Assembly (NCBI GenBank): GCA_013204595.1
Contig: JABMNK010000047.1
Span: forward strand, 1 to 58,450
Direction: 5' to 3'
Length of the DNA: 58,450 bases
DNA from: Flammeovirgaceae bacterium
GTDB taxonomy: Bacteria; Bacteroidota; Bacteroidia; Cytophagales; Cyclobacteriaceae
In this document: positions 8,542 to 17,509 of the stretch, one piece after another
Numbering within the stretch: position 1 is the first letter of the stretch
Layout: each line of letters begins with the position of its first letter
Position numbers and translations under genes: made by a program
The notes under the pieces: generated by a model
Databases searched by the model: none
Seen by the model: the letters and a program-made list of their open reading frames with translations, nothing else
Told to the model about the DNA's origin: nothing

Positions 8542-9771
8542 ATGGTGGACTTTGAAAAATTTACTTTGACCAATGGATTGCAAGTGGTAGTTCATCAGGA
8601 TAAAACCTCATCTTTGGTTTGTCTGAATATTTTATATGGAGTCGGATCCCGCAATGAGGATCCTTTGAAAACAGGATTTGCCCATCTTTTTGAGCATCTT
8701 ATGTTTGGTGGGTCCAAGCACATCCCTTCTTTTGATACTCCATTGCAGGCCGTAGGTGGGGATAACAATGCCTTCACCAGTTCCGACATCACTAATTATT
8801 ACACGACAGTGCCGGCCAACAATATTGAAACTGCCTTTTGGCTAGAGTCTGACCGAATGCTTGGGCTGTCCTTTGATGAAGAAGTTTTAACTAGAGAAAA
8901 GAGCGTTGTTATAGAAGAATTTAAACAGCGGTACCTTAATCAACCCTATGGAGATGTTTGGCTAAAGTTAAGTCCTGAAGCTTATAAAGTGCACCCCTAC
9001 CGTTGGCCAACTATTGGCAAAGAAATAGCTCATATTGAAAACATCAATATGGCGGATGTTAAAGAATTTTTTAGTACTTATTATGCTCCCGCTAATGCCA
9101 TATTGGTGATTGCGGGAAACATTAGCCTTCAAGAAGTGCAACGTCTTTGTGTCAAGTGGTTTGAATCTATCGAGAATCGATCTCTTTTAAAACGGAGGAT
9201 CCCAGTCGAACCGGAGCAAATGGAGTCTAGGCATCTGGATATTCGCGCAGCAGTGCCTCAAAATGCTATTTATAAAGCCTATCATATGCCAGGCAAGAGG
9301 GACTCCAATTATTTCGCCCATGATTTGCTTGCCGATATGCTTGGACGTGGGAAATCTTCGATACTGCATCAGCAAGGCGTAAAGTCAGCCCAAGTTTTTT
9401 CTTCTATTTCGGCCTATGTCACGGGAAGTATAGATCCAGGATTATTGATCATTAGTGGTAAACTCAGTGAAGGGATGGGGTTTGAGCAGGCTGAGCATAT
9501 TCTTCAAAATGCGATTGAATCGGTGTCCAATCAGGGATCAGCAGCGCTTATAAAAGTTAAAAACATGGCAGAATCCTCTCTTATATTTGGGGAGGTTGAT
9601 CTTCTAAACAGGGCAATGAATCTTGCCATTGCAACCCATCTTGGCAATACCGATTTGGTAAATCAAGAAATGGAGATGCTCAAGGCGGTAAGTCAGGATC
9701 AAGTACTAGCGGTAACCGCGGATACGCTTAAACCCTCAAATTGCACCTCTTTGTATTACCATAAAAATTAA
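8542..9771 (+). CDS. M16-family zinc metallopeptidase
   Basis: Insulinase-like peptidase with the inverted zinc motif HxxEH at H48-E51-H52 (AHLFEHLMF). The rest follows the two-domain M16B layout: active N-terminal domain to about residue 210 and a second, catalytically silent domain. The 409-residue length is that of the short processing-peptidase-like type. There is no signal peptide at the predicted ATG, so a cytoplasmic or unusual export location is implied, unlike many Bacteroidota M16 proteins that are periplasmic. The stop codon is five bases before ispF, so cotranscription with ispF and the mnmD-like gene is likely. Confidence 0.9.
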   Translation: MVDFEKFTLTNGLQVVVHQDKTSSLVCLNILYGVGSRNEDPLKTGFAHLFEHLMFGGSKHIPSFDTPLQAVGGDNNAFTSSDITNYYTTVPANNIETAFWLESDRMLGLSFDEEVLTREKSVVIEEFKQRYLNQPYGDVWLKLSPEAYKVHPYRWPTIGKEIAHIENINMADVKEFFSTYYAPANAILVIAGNISLQEVQRLCVKWFESIENRSLLKRRIPVEPEQMESRHLDIRAAVPQNAIYKAYHMPGKRDSNYFAHDLLADMLGRGKSSILHQQGVKSAQVFSSISAYVTGSIDPGLLIISGKLSEGMGFEQAEHILQNAIESVSNQGSAALIKVKNMAESSLIFGEVDLLNRAMNLAIATHLGNTDLVNQEMEMLKAVSQDQVLAVTADTLKPSNCTSLYYHKN

Positions 9772-9775
9772 ATGA

Positions 9776-10270
9776 ATGAAACCGAATATTAGAGTTGGCT
9801 ATGGATACGATGTGCATCAGTTGGCCCCTGGGGTTGATTTTTGGTTAGGGGGTATTAAAGTGCCACATACACACGGTGCATTTGGACATTCGGATGCAGA
9901 TGTACTCATTCATGTGATTTGCGATGCGCTCTTGGGAGCGGCCAATCTCAGAGACATTGGCTTCCATTTTTCAGACAAGGACCCACGATATAAGGGTATA
10001 GACAGTAAGATATTGCTGCGAGAAGTAGTAGACCTACTGGCTGTCAAAGGCTATCAGATAGGCAATATTGACAGCACCGTTTGCCTTCAGGAACCCAAAA
10101 TTGGGCCTTTGATTGATAAAATGAAAGAGACCTTATCTGAAGTAATGGAGGTTGATGTCAATGATATAGCTATCAAAGCCACAACGACCGAGACACTGGG
10201 TTTTGTGGGTAAAAAGGAAGGAGTAGCAGCACATGCAGTGGTCCTTATCTATCATGTTGAGCGCTCGTAG
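9776..10270 (+). CDS. ispF: 2-C-methyl-D-erythritol 2,4-cyclodiphosphate synthase
   Basis: Trimeric enzyme of the non-mevalonate isoprenoid pathway that cyclises CDP-ME-2-phosphate. Hallmarks: GYGYDVHQL with metal ligands D12 and H14, the GHSDADVLIH motif, FSDKDPRYKGIDS and the C-terminal TTTETLGFVGKKEG nucleotide-binding stretch. Length 164 residues is standard. It follows the M16 gene by four bases and precedes the mnmD-like gene by 12. Confidence 0.98.
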   Translation: MKPNIRVGYGYDVHQLAPGVDFWLGGIKVPHTHGAFGHSDADVLIHVICDALLGAANLRDIGFHFSDKDPRYKGIDSKILLREVVDLLAVKGYQIGNIDSTVCLQEPKIGPLIDKMKETLSEVMEVDVNDIAIKATTTETLGFVGKKEGVAAHAVVLIYHVERS

Positions 10271-10282
10271 TTTGATCGTGTT

Positions 10283-10972
10283 GTGAAGTTGCAAGATGAC
10301 CTTTTAAAATTGATTATGACCGATGACGGGTCCTCTTCTATTACCAACCTAGCATTGAATGAGAATTATCATTCTACCAGAGGTGCCATTGGAGAATCTT
10401 TGCATGTATACATCGAGAAAGGTCTTAATTACCTTAAAGAGAGGGGAGGTATGAACAAATCCGTAAAAATATTGGAGATAGGCTTTGGGACTGGTTTAAA
10501 TGCTATTTTATCTATGGATTGGGCATCGAAAAGTAGTCAAAAAGTTGCCTATACGACAATAGAACCGATACCCTTAGAGGAGCCCCTTTATGCACAATTA
10601 CAATTCAAGAACTGGCAAGAAAACACTCAAAAGATTCACCAAAGCCCATGGCAAATCCCCTTCGAACTTTCCCCCTTTTTTAGCTTGACAAAAATTAAAA
10701 CTACCTTAGAGTCGTACAGTAACCCAGACAGTATTTTTGATCTTATTTATTTTGATGCTTTCAGCCCATCCAAGCAGCCAGGAATTTGGCAGATACAAAC
10801 CTTAGCAAACTGTTTTAGATGGCTTGTGCCCAATGGGGTTTTAGTGACGTATTGTGCCCAAGGGCAATTCAAGAGAAATCTGAAGGAGCTTGGGTTCGTT
10901 GTTGAGGTTTTGCAAGGAGCTATGGGAAAGTGGGAAATGGTGCGTGGCACCAAACCGAGTAATAAAATCTAA
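10283..10972 (+). CDS. mnmD: MnmD-type tRNA (5-aminomethyl-2-thiouridine) methyltransferase
   Basis: Corresponds to the SAM-dependent methyltransferase half of bifunctional MnmC, as a stand-alone MnmD without the FAD oxidoreductase domain. Conserved parts are the entry DGSSSITN...ENYHSTRGAIGES, the SAM-binding motif EIGFGTGLNAI and the DAFSPSKQPGIW block. It would complete the mnm5s2U modification at the tRNA wobble base. Start is a GTG at 10283; an in-frame ATG at 10316 is a second option but would leave fewer residues before the conserved entry motif. Third gene of the M16-ispF-mnmD run; it converges with the DUF4249 gene after a 10-base gap. Confidence 0.88.
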   Translation: MKLQDDLLKLIMTDDGSSSITNLALNENYHSTRGAIGESLHVYIEKGLNYLKERGGMNKSVKILEIGFGTGLNAILSMDWASKSSQKVAYTTIEPIPLEEPLYAQLQFKNWQENTQKIHQSPWQIPFELSPFFSLTKIKTTLESYSNPDSIFDLIYFDAFSPSKQPGIWQIQTLANCFRWLVPNGVLVTYCAQGQFKRNLKELGFVVEVLQGAMGKWEMVRGTKPSNKI

Positions 10973-10982
10973 AGTTCTATGT

Positions 10983-11930
10983 TTAATTAACCCCCTGTGC
11001 TTCTTTTTTAGCAGCGTCAGCAAGATCATCAGTCAGTATTTGTTGTAGCTTCGAAACAGCTGAAACATTAAACGCTCCTACTGGATACACCTTTGAGGCT
11101 TCATCCTTGTTATAAATATTACTGGGGACATTAGAAAAAGGAGCGGCAAATAAGGCGCCAAATCCCCCCGACCTATTGGTTTGCAATTTCACTTCATTTA
11201 AGAAATAAAAGGCGGCTTCATTGAGGGAATGAATTTCTACATAAACGGTATCATACCGCTGATAAGGCGGATAAAAACGATTGGGGTTATCTGGCATCTC
11301 ATCGAAGGGGTTAATGGCATCTTGTATGGGCTGAACGAAGACCACACCATCGGTGTTGCCCCCGGCGCTGAATCCCGCGTCATAGGCAATATTGATTTCA
11401 GTGGGCTTATTTAAATATTGGCTATTTTTCCATGATTTGATCCAATAGGTGTCTCCGATACCCATCAAATCGGTAGCTACAAATTGAGCCAAATAATAAT
11501 CTTCCTCAATAAAGGTGGATTTCTCTTCAAAGGCAAAAAGGATAGAATCTACTGGGGGTACAGGCCTTAAAGTGGCGGAGGCCAAGAAATGGTGCCCGTC
11601 AATATGGATATTCAATTGATAGGTCATGCCAAGCTGTACAAAAGAATCACTATCCTTATCTCCCCAGACATAGCCCTCTTCAGCCGCCAAAAAATCAAAT
11701 CTATTGCCATCATCATCTATTAAATAAACTTCAGCTCCCGTTGCTAAATCAGGAAAAGTGGCGTCAAAATAAGGTTGAGACTTGGCTACAAAAATCTTTT
11801 GTTCTCCTGGAAGGTCTGTGACCCAGGCGTCAATGGCATATTGACTTAATGTTGGCCCGAGGCCCGGATAAATGGTGTCTTCACAAGAAAATAGAGCAAA
11901 TAACACGAGTACAATCCAGGGGGTTTTCAT
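10983..11930 (-). CDS. DUF4249 outer-membrane lipoprotein paired with a TonB-dependent receptor
   Basis: Signal peptide with lipobox (LFALFSC, Cys at about 16) followed by EDTIYPG and a beta-rich ectodomain of the DUF4249 type. Members of this family are regularly encoded directly after a carboxypeptidase-like-domain TonB-dependent receptor, as here (three bases apart, same strand). By analogy with SusC/SusD-like pairs it may be the surface-exposed partner of the receptor, but no ligand is known for the family. Length 315 residues is typical. Confidence 0.85.
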   Translation of the reverse strand: MKTPWIVLVLFALFSCEDTIYPGLGPTLSQYAIDAWVTDLPGEQKIFVAKSQPYFDATFPDLATGAEVYLIDDDGNRFDFLAAEEGYVWGDKDSDSFVQLGMTYQLNIHIDGHHFLASATLRPVPPVDSILFAFEEKSTFIEEDYYLAQFVATDLMGIGDTYWIKSWKNSQYLNKPTEINIAYDAGFSAGGNTDGVVFVQPIQDAINPFDEMPDNPNRFYPPYQRYDTVYVEIHSLNEAAFYFLNEVKLQTNRSGGFGALFAAPFSNVPSNIYNKDEASKVYPVGAFNVSAVSKLQQILTDDLADAAKKEAQGVN

Positions 11931-11933
11931 GTC

Positions 11934-14324
11934 TTAAAATTTAAAATTGTAGGAAAATGCAGGAACGAAAGAACCAATAATAGAGACCTGTGAAGCGCTG
12001 GTTTGAAGCGGTTGATCGATGGGTTGTCTTTCGGCTCCTTGTGAAAAATAAATGGCGAAAGGATTTTTTCGATTGTAAACGTTGTAAACAGAAAACACGA
12101 AATAGTCCGAATTTTTTTTGTTTTTCTTACCAAACCATACGTTATCCAAAGTGATCGATATGTCCAATCGATGATAATCAGGAATCCTAACATTTCCACG
12201 TTCATTTTTTAATAACGGAATGACATATCCTTGCTGAGAAAAGCGATCATTGGGAAAGGTAGTCGGGGTACCCGAGAGATAGCTGAAGATACCCGATAAC
12301 GTCAATCTGTTATTGATTTGGTAATTAGTGGTTATTTTTAGATTGTGTCGTTGATCAAAGCGACTAGGATACCATTGTCCCTTCCTGTTTTGTAAATCAT
12401 TTCCGTAGTTAATACCATCTACGAGCAGTTCAGATTTCCCAAGTGTGTAGCTTATCCAACCATTGAAACGGCCTTTGGTTTTTCTAATATAAAGTTCTAA
12501 ACCGTAGGCTCTACCGGCACCACTCATTAAATCTCCTTCTAGAAATTCATTGAGAAGAATATCTGCCCCATCAATATAATCCACTTGATTTTTATTCCAT
12601 TTGTAATATACTTCAAGGGAAGTTTCAAACAAGTTGGAAGCGAAGTTTTGAAAATATCCCATGGCCACCTGATCCCCTCTTTGGGGTTTTATGTTGTTGG
12701 TACTGGGCTGCCAAACGTCGATTGGGGTAGCGGCTATCGTATTGGAAATTAGGTGAATGAACTGATTCATTCTTTGATAGCTCGCTTTAAGTGATGAGTA
12801 ACTAGTTAATTGATAACGCAGGGAAGCCCTTGGTTCCAGGGCGTGGTAATCAGCGATCGACTCCCAATTGGCATATGTAGTATTATTAATCACGGTTTTT
12901 CGTTCCCCGGGGGCAGTAGTTGCATATTCATAAGAACTTCCGGATCCCAAATAGTTGAATCCAGCGTATCTCAATCCATACTGAGCAATTAATTGTTCAG
13001 TTAATTTTTGATTGTTGCCAATGTAGAAGGCCGTCTCTAACGATTTTTTCTGATCCAAACTGATGTCGGTAGCGACACCATTGCTTACGCCGATGGCGTT
13101 GGCAGGCTCAAATTCATAGAGCAAAAATTCAGCACCAAAGAAGAGTTCATTTTTTGCATTTAAAAAGTAGGTAAAATCAGGCTTAAAGTCATAAGTTTTT
13201 ATGTTTGAGGACCAATCAAATGTGTCTAAATCGTCTTCTCCAAAGCTAAATCCATAATCATAATTGGAATAGACCCAAGTGAAATTAGAAAAAAGGCGAT
13301 CATTGAATAAATGGTTCCATCGTAGTGTACCAGTGTTGTTTCCCCAATCAAATCCTTGTCGTGCATCAAATTTGAAAACATCCCTACCAAAATAGCCAGA
13401 AAGGTACACGCGGTCTTTATCCCCGACGTTCCAATTGGCCTTAGCGGTCAAGTCATAAAAATACAATGCAGCACCATTATCAAAAATATCGGTAAAGGGT
13501 CTTGCCAACACATCCGCATAAGACCTGCGACCAGCCAGAATAAAGGAGGCTTTCTCTTTAACCATAGGGCCTTCTATGGCAATCCGGCTAAATACGGTCC
13601 CTACGCCCCCGCCGACCTCAAAATTTTTGTTGTTGCCTTCTTTCATTCGTACATCCAAAATGGAGGAAATGCGCCCACCGTATTGGGCAGGAATGCCCCC
13701 TTTATATAATTTGACGTCTTTGACGGCATCAGGATTAAAGACTGAAAAAAAACCAAAAAGATGGGAAGTTTGGTAAACGGGAGCTTCGTCGAGTAAAACC
13801 AGGTTTTGTCCTACGCCCCCACCTCTTACATTAAAGCCTGACGCACCTTCTCCAACAGTGCTCACACCGGGGAGTAATTGAATGCTTTTAATGATGTCTA
13901 CTTCTCCAGCGAAGGAAGGTGTTTTGAGTACTGATTTGATGTCTAGCCTTGACGTACTCATTTCAAGATTAGTCACATTGGCATCTTCGCGCTCGGCGGA
14001 TACGGTCACCGCTTCCAATTCTTTGTCTGATTCTCTCAGCTCTACGTTGCGTTTAGTGTTTTGATCTAGGGTCAATAGTTGGCTTTGGCTATCAAATCCT
14101 ACATAGCTGATGATCACATTATAAGTGCCAGGCGAGAGGGTAATAGAGTAGAAGCCATAGACGTTGGTGATCACCCCCTCACCAAGCTCTTCAATATACA
14201 AAGTGGCACCGATGAGGGATTCTCCGTTGGCAGCATCCGAAATCTCCCCACTTAAGGTTACTGAATTTTGAGCCTGGAGGTGGGTGCTTAACCCCATTAA
14301 TATCAGTAATAAATATTTGTACAT
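11934..14324 (-). CDS. TonB-dependent outer-membrane receptor with CarboxypepD_reg-like N-domain
   Basis: A 796-residue receptor. Signal peptide residues 1-18 end at LQA; residues about 20-105 form a carboxypeptidase-regulatory-like domain (VTLSGEISDAANGESLIGATLYI); the plug follows with GASGFNVRGGGVGQNLVLLDEAPVY and VKLYKGGIPAQYGGRISSILDV; the rest is the 22-strand barrel ending in the aromatic C-terminal strand FVPAFSYNFKF. It imports an unknown substrate using TonB energy. No TonB box substrate signature or sigma/anti-sigma partner is adjacent. The DUF4249 lipoprotein follows after three bases. Two overlapping palindromes lie upstream (14370-14397). Confidence 0.93.
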   Translation of the reverse strand: MYKYLLLILMGLSTHLQAQNSVTLSGEISDAANGESLIGATLYIEELGEGVITNVYGFYSITLSPGTYNVIISYVGFDSQSQLLTLDQNTKRNVELRESDKELEAVTVSAEREDANVTNLEMSTSRLDIKSVLKTPSFAGEVDIIKSIQLLPGVSTVGEGASGFNVRGGGVGQNLVLLDEAPVYQTSHLFGFFSVFNPDAVKDVKLYKGGIPAQYGGRISSILDVRMKEGNNKNFEVGGGVGTVFSRIAIEGPMVKEKASFILAGRRSYADVLARPFTDIFDNGAALYFYDLTAKANWNVGDKDRVYLSGYFGRDVFKFDARQGFDWGNNTGTLRWNHLFNDRLFSNFTWVYSNYDYGFSFGEDDLDTFDWSSNIKTYDFKPDFTYFLNAKNELFFGAEFLLYEFEPANAIGVSNGVATDISLDQKKSLETAFYIGNNQKLTEQLIAQYGLRYAGFNYLGSGSSYEYATTAPGERKTVINNTTYANWESIADYHALEPRASLRYQLTSYSSLKASYQRMNQFIHLISNTIAATPIDVWQPSTNNIKPQRGDQVAMGYFQNFASNLFETSLEVYYKWNKNQVDYIDGADILLNEFLEGDLMSGAGRAYGLELYIRKTKGRFNGWISYTLGKSELLVDGINYGNDLQNRKGQWYPSRFDQRHNLKITTNYQINNRLTLSGIFSYLSGTPTTFPNDRFSQQGYVIPLLKNERGNVRIPDYHRLDISITLDNVWFGKKNKKNSDYFVFSVYNVYNRKNPFAIYFSQGAERQPIDQPLQTSASQVSIIGSFVPAFSYNFKF

Positions 14325-14369
14325 AGTTTGATTAATTCACAAGGAGGCTTCTAGTGATGTTCTTACGCA

Positions 14370-14397
14370 AAACAAATCGATTTGTTTATCATAAACA
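14370..14397. promoter_or_regulatory. Two overlapping perfect palindromes upstream of the TonB receptor gene
   Basis: AAACAAATCGATTTGTTT (14370-14387) is an 18-base perfect palindrome and TGTTTATCATAAACA (14383-14397) is a second perfect one (odd centre), sharing five bases. They lie 46-73 bases upstream of the receptor ATG, on its promoter side, and within the gap after ypdA. The pattern suits a dimeric regulator or a hairpin ending the upstream transcript. Function is inference. Confidence 0.4.
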
Positions 14398-14406
14398 GAC
14401 GATTGA

Positions 14407-15372
14407 TTAGGGAAGTTCCTTTTTCAATTTGTTAATAATGAGGCTTGCATGATTACGAGAATTCTCAATAAACCACTTATTAGTTTTCAGACCGCCACAG
14501 ATGACACCGGTCAAAAAAATTCCAGGAACGTTGGTTTCCATGGTTTCAGAGTCATAAATGGGCGTATTATCCGCATCTTTACCGATCTCAATCCCCAAAT
14601 CATCAAGTAATTTAAAATTTGGCTGATAACCAGTCGTTGCCAAGACGAAGTCATTATCAAGCGTCAAAACACCATTGGGGGTTTTGATTGTGAGGTAGTT
14701 TTCTGTGATTGAGGTGACGGTAGATTCAAAATGAGCTTTTATAGATCCCTCTTTGATACGATTCAAAATATCGGGAAGTACCCAGTATTTGACATTGGCA
14801 CCAATTTCATTTTCTCTAATTATCATGGTCACTTCTTTGGCACCTTTGCGATAGGTTTCTAAAGCGACATCTACGGCCGAATTAGCGGCACCGATTACAG
14901 CGATTTTCATTCCAAAATAGGGATGAGCTTCGCGATAATAATGGTGCACCTTTGAAAGAGTTTCTCCTGAAATATTCAGCAGATAAGGCAGGTCAAAAAA
15001 TCCAGTAGCGACGACAATGGACTTGGTGTGATAACTGTTTTTGGAGGTACTTACCTGGAAACCAGTTGCTAACTTGGTTACCGTATTGACCTCTTCATAG
15101 AGGTTGATTCGCAACGCCCAAGATAATGCAACGCGACGATAATATTCCAAGGCCTCGGCTCGTGTCGGTTTTGGATTGTGCGAGATGAATGGAACCGCTC
15201 CTATTTCCAACCGCTCCGAAGTGGAAAAAAAAGTCATGTTGGCGGGATAATGGTAAATTGAATTGACCAAAGTGCCTTTATCTATAATGAGGTGACTTAA
15301 GCCCGTTTGCTTGGCAGCAATCCCGCAGGCCAATCCGATAGGCCCTGCTCCGATAATCAAACAATCTATCAT
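14407..15372 (-). CDS. ypdA: YpdA-type putative bacillithiol disulfide reductase
   Basis: FAD/NAD(P)-binding reductase of the YpdA (Bdr) family, which recycles oxidised bacillithiol with NADPH. First dinucleotide motif GAGPIG (residues 8-13), the diagnostic YHYPANMTFFSTSERLEIG stretch, a second Rossmann motif VIGAANSAVDVA, and a C-terminal ATTGYQPNF / GIFLTGVICGG pair are all present. Its ATG overlaps the stop of the 5-formyl-THF cyclo-ligase gene (4 bases) and bshC lies just upstream in the same run. In the Firmicute protein the resolving Cys sits inside GxGPCG; here that place is Ile12 and the nearest Cys is C16 (see findings). Confidence 0.92.
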   Translation of the reverse strand: MIDCLIIGAGPIGLACGIAAKQTGLSHLIIDKGTLVNSIYHYPANMTFFSTSERLEIGAVPFISHNPKPTRAEALEYYRRVALSWALRINLYEEVNTVTKLATGFQVSTSKNSYHTKSIVVATGFFDLPYLLNISGETLSKVHHYYREAHPYFGMKIAVIGAANSAVDVALETYRKGAKEVTMIIRENEIGANVKYWVLPDILNRIKEGSIKAHFESTVTSITENYLTIKTPNGVLTLDNDFVLATTGYQPNFKLLDDLGIEIGKDADNTPIYDSETMETNVPGIFLTGVICGGLKTNKWFIENSRNHASLIINKLKKELP

Positions 15373-15953
15373 GAGAATTTATAGATATTATTTGGGGTAA
15401 TACAAAAATCCAAAGGAACATCGTGCGATTCGGCAAACGGGATGAAATCTAGCGGAGCGGATAGGCAGAGGCCAATTTTGTGCGCCTTTGCACCACCGAG
15501 TTCACTTAGTAGTTCATCATAGTAGCCGGCTCCGTAGCCGATTCTATTCCCTTTTTTGTCAATGGCAAGAAGTGGAATAATCAGCGCATCAACACCTATT
15601 AATGTCTTTTTTATCCCACTAGATGGTTCAGGTATCCCGTAGTTATTTGACACTAAATCTATTTTTGGATCAAATAAATAATGCAACATTTGATGGTTCT
15701 TGAGATCTGTCCTTGAGACCAGTATTTCCCGTCCAAGGGCCAAGGATTCCCCTATAATTTGATTTGTTTTGGGTTCTTTATTTTTGGGGATTGCCAAATA
15801 AGTGTGAAAGGACTGAATCTGCAATTGTAACATAAAATCCAAACAAAGATTTTGAATTTTTTCATTACGAGCAGCATAGACGACCTCATCCAATTGTGTT
15901 CGGTACAGTAGGATGCTTTTTCTTAGATTTTGTTTTAAGCCTACTCTTCCCAA
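15369..15953 (-). CDS. 5-formyltetrahydrofolate cyclo-ligase family protein
   Basis: MTHFS family: ATP-dependent conversion of 5-formyl-THF to 5,10-methenyl-THF. The C-terminal signature GNRIGYGAGYYDELL is intact, and PEPSSG and an N-terminal basic nucleotide-binding stretch (GRVGLKQNLRKSILLYR) agree. Length 194 is normal. It sits between bshC (13-base overlap) and ypdA (4-base overlap), so the three are translationally coupled; its presence in a bacillithiol run is likely gene-order convenience. Confidence 0.9.
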   Translation of the reverse strand: MGRVGLKQNLRKSILLYRTQLDEVVYAARNEKIQNLCLDFMLQLQIQSFHTYLAIPKNKEPKTNQIIGESLALGREILVSRTDLKNHQMLHYLFDPKIDLVSNNYGIPEPSSGIKKTLIGVDALIIPLLAIDKKGNRIGYGAGYYDELLSELGGAKAHKIGLCLSAPLDFIPFAESHDVPLDFCITPNNIYKFS

Positions 15954-17497
15954 AGTATATAAAATATATAATCAAAAGGGTCAAAATGATCAATCAAATC
16001 TTGAATGAAGCGGGGATTGTTTAAATAGAAATTGAGAAAATTTTCGTGTCTTTCTTGAAGTACGCCGCCGGGAAATAATTTGTCTTTTAGTGCTTCTAGT
16101 TTATTGAGTCCGATTTCGTTTTGAGTTTCTTGTCCTTTTAACAATCTTTTTTCAATATTTTCCAACGCTTTCAGCGCTTTGCTACTTTCAGCACCAATGA
16201 ACCCTATCAATGATTGATTAATAGATCTAGCCTTTTTTTCAATTTGATCGAAGACTATTTTTAAGTCTTGTTTCTCAAGATCTAAAAGATGTTCATTGTT
16301 GCTATTCTTTTGGATAAAGGATGCTTTGAGTGCTTGCTTACTTTGAAATAAGTCCTTGATATGCACATCAAGTTTGGTCATTCTTTTTTCTGTGACTCGA
16401 TTGACCAGCATACCAAAATTCCGAGGCATCAATATCGGAAAATTCAAAGAATAGTGATCAAAAATTCCTTTTAATTGAAGCCAATAGATAATTTCCGCGG
16501 GACCCCCTAGGTAAGCTAAGTTGGGAAGAATAGCTTCTTGATATACTGGACGCATAATTACATTTGGGCTAAATCGTTCAGGGTGGGAATCAATTTCAGC
16601 AATCATTTCAGACTTTGAAAAAGTCAAATTTGAACCGTGCACTTTGAAAAGCCCATCTTCAGGAATAATTCTTCTACGATGCGCATCAAGATAGAAAAAA
16701 TTGATTTTTCGACTAAATGCTTGCGATGAATAGCCTATTTGGCTTAAGGAAAGATTGGTTTGCTCAACCAGGTCATTTGCTTTTTGATTGATTATATCAT
16801 CTTTAATTACAGAGGAGAATTGTGCCTTTAAAGAAGGTTCATCAGCGTCCAAAACAATCAACCCACCTGCTCCAAAGAGCTCATTTACATAATATCTTAC
16901 CGAATCGGACAAGGTGTTAAAATTGCCATATGCCTTTTCAAAGAGCTCAATTTTTTCAGGCAATGAATCTATAATAGCTTTTAAAGAACTCGGATCAAAT
17001 CTACCTACCGCACCAGTTTGTTTGGTTTCCCATGTGTATTTTTTACCAAATAGATTAAAATGATCGATTTCCTCAAAATCATGATCTTCGGAGGCCATCC
17101 AATAAATGGGAACAAAATGGCAGTGGGGATATGCTTGGTTGAGCTTTTTGGCCAAATTGAGCGTGGTGACAATTTTGAATATAAAATAAAGGGGCCCTGT
17201 AAAAATATTAAGTTGATGACCCGTCGTCACGGTAAACGTATGATTGCTGCGCAAGCTTTCAAGGTTCTTTTTGATTTGATCTGAGATCTCTAAGCCGGAA
17301 TATTGTTTAGTAATCGCTGCTGCGAGGGCGGTTCTTTTGGCGCCGTCAAATACCCGATTTTTTATAGCGCTTTCAAATGCTTCAATTTTTGGCTCGTACG
17401 CGTAAAATTGGCTAAGCGAAGGATTTCCTGAGAGGTAATCAAGGAACATCTTCGAAAAAGAACCAACCTCATGTAGGGACTGATGCGTTGCTTTCAT
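15941..17497 (-). CDS. bshC: Putative cysteine ligase BshC (bacillithiol biosynthesis)
   Basis: BshC adds cysteine to glucosaminyl-malate in the last step of bacillithiol synthesis. Diagnostic stretches are TTGHQLNIFTGPLYFIFK, HFVPIYWMASEDHDFEE and GGPAEIIYWLQLKGIFD, followed by a long coiled-coil region (about residues 365-470) and C-terminal QERHENFLNFYL. Length 518 is close to the usual 520-540. bshA and bshB are not in the window. It is coupled to the folate gene and ypdA downstream, and rimO lies 12 bases upstream on the same strand, so a rimO-bshC-folate-ypdA transcript is likely. Confidence 0.96.
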   Translation of the reverse strand: MKATHQSLHEVGSFSKMFLDYLSGNPSLSQFYAYEPKIEAFESAIKNRVFDGAKRTALAAAITKQYSGLEISDQIKKNLESLRSNHTFTVTTGHQLNIFTGPLYFIFKIVTTLNLAKKLNQAYPHCHFVPIYWMASEDHDFEEIDHFNLFGKKYTWETKQTGAVGRFDPSSLKAIIDSLPEKIELFEKAYGNFNTLSDSVRYYVNELFGAGGLIVLDADEPSLKAQFSSVIKDDIINQKANDLVEQTNLSLSQIGYSSQAFSRKINFFYLDAHRRRIIPEDGLFKVHGSNLTFSKSEMIAEIDSHPERFSPNVIMRPVYQEAILPNLAYLGGPAEIIYWLQLKGIFDHYSLNFPILMPRNFGMLVNRVTEKRMTKLDVHIKDLFQSKQALKASFIQKNSNNEHLLDLEKQDLKIVFDQIEKKARSINQSLIGFIGAESSKALKALENIEKRLLKGQETQNEIGLNKLEALKDKLFPGGVLQERHENFLNFYLNNPRFIQDLIDHFDPFDYIFYILWEE

Positions 17498-17509
17498 TGG
17501 CTTATAGGC

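Noticed and set aside
11927-12205. Minus-strand 92-residue ORF overlapping the TonB receptor
   Set aside because: It is an out-of-frame shadow of the receptor's barrel region; the receptor frame has all family motifs.
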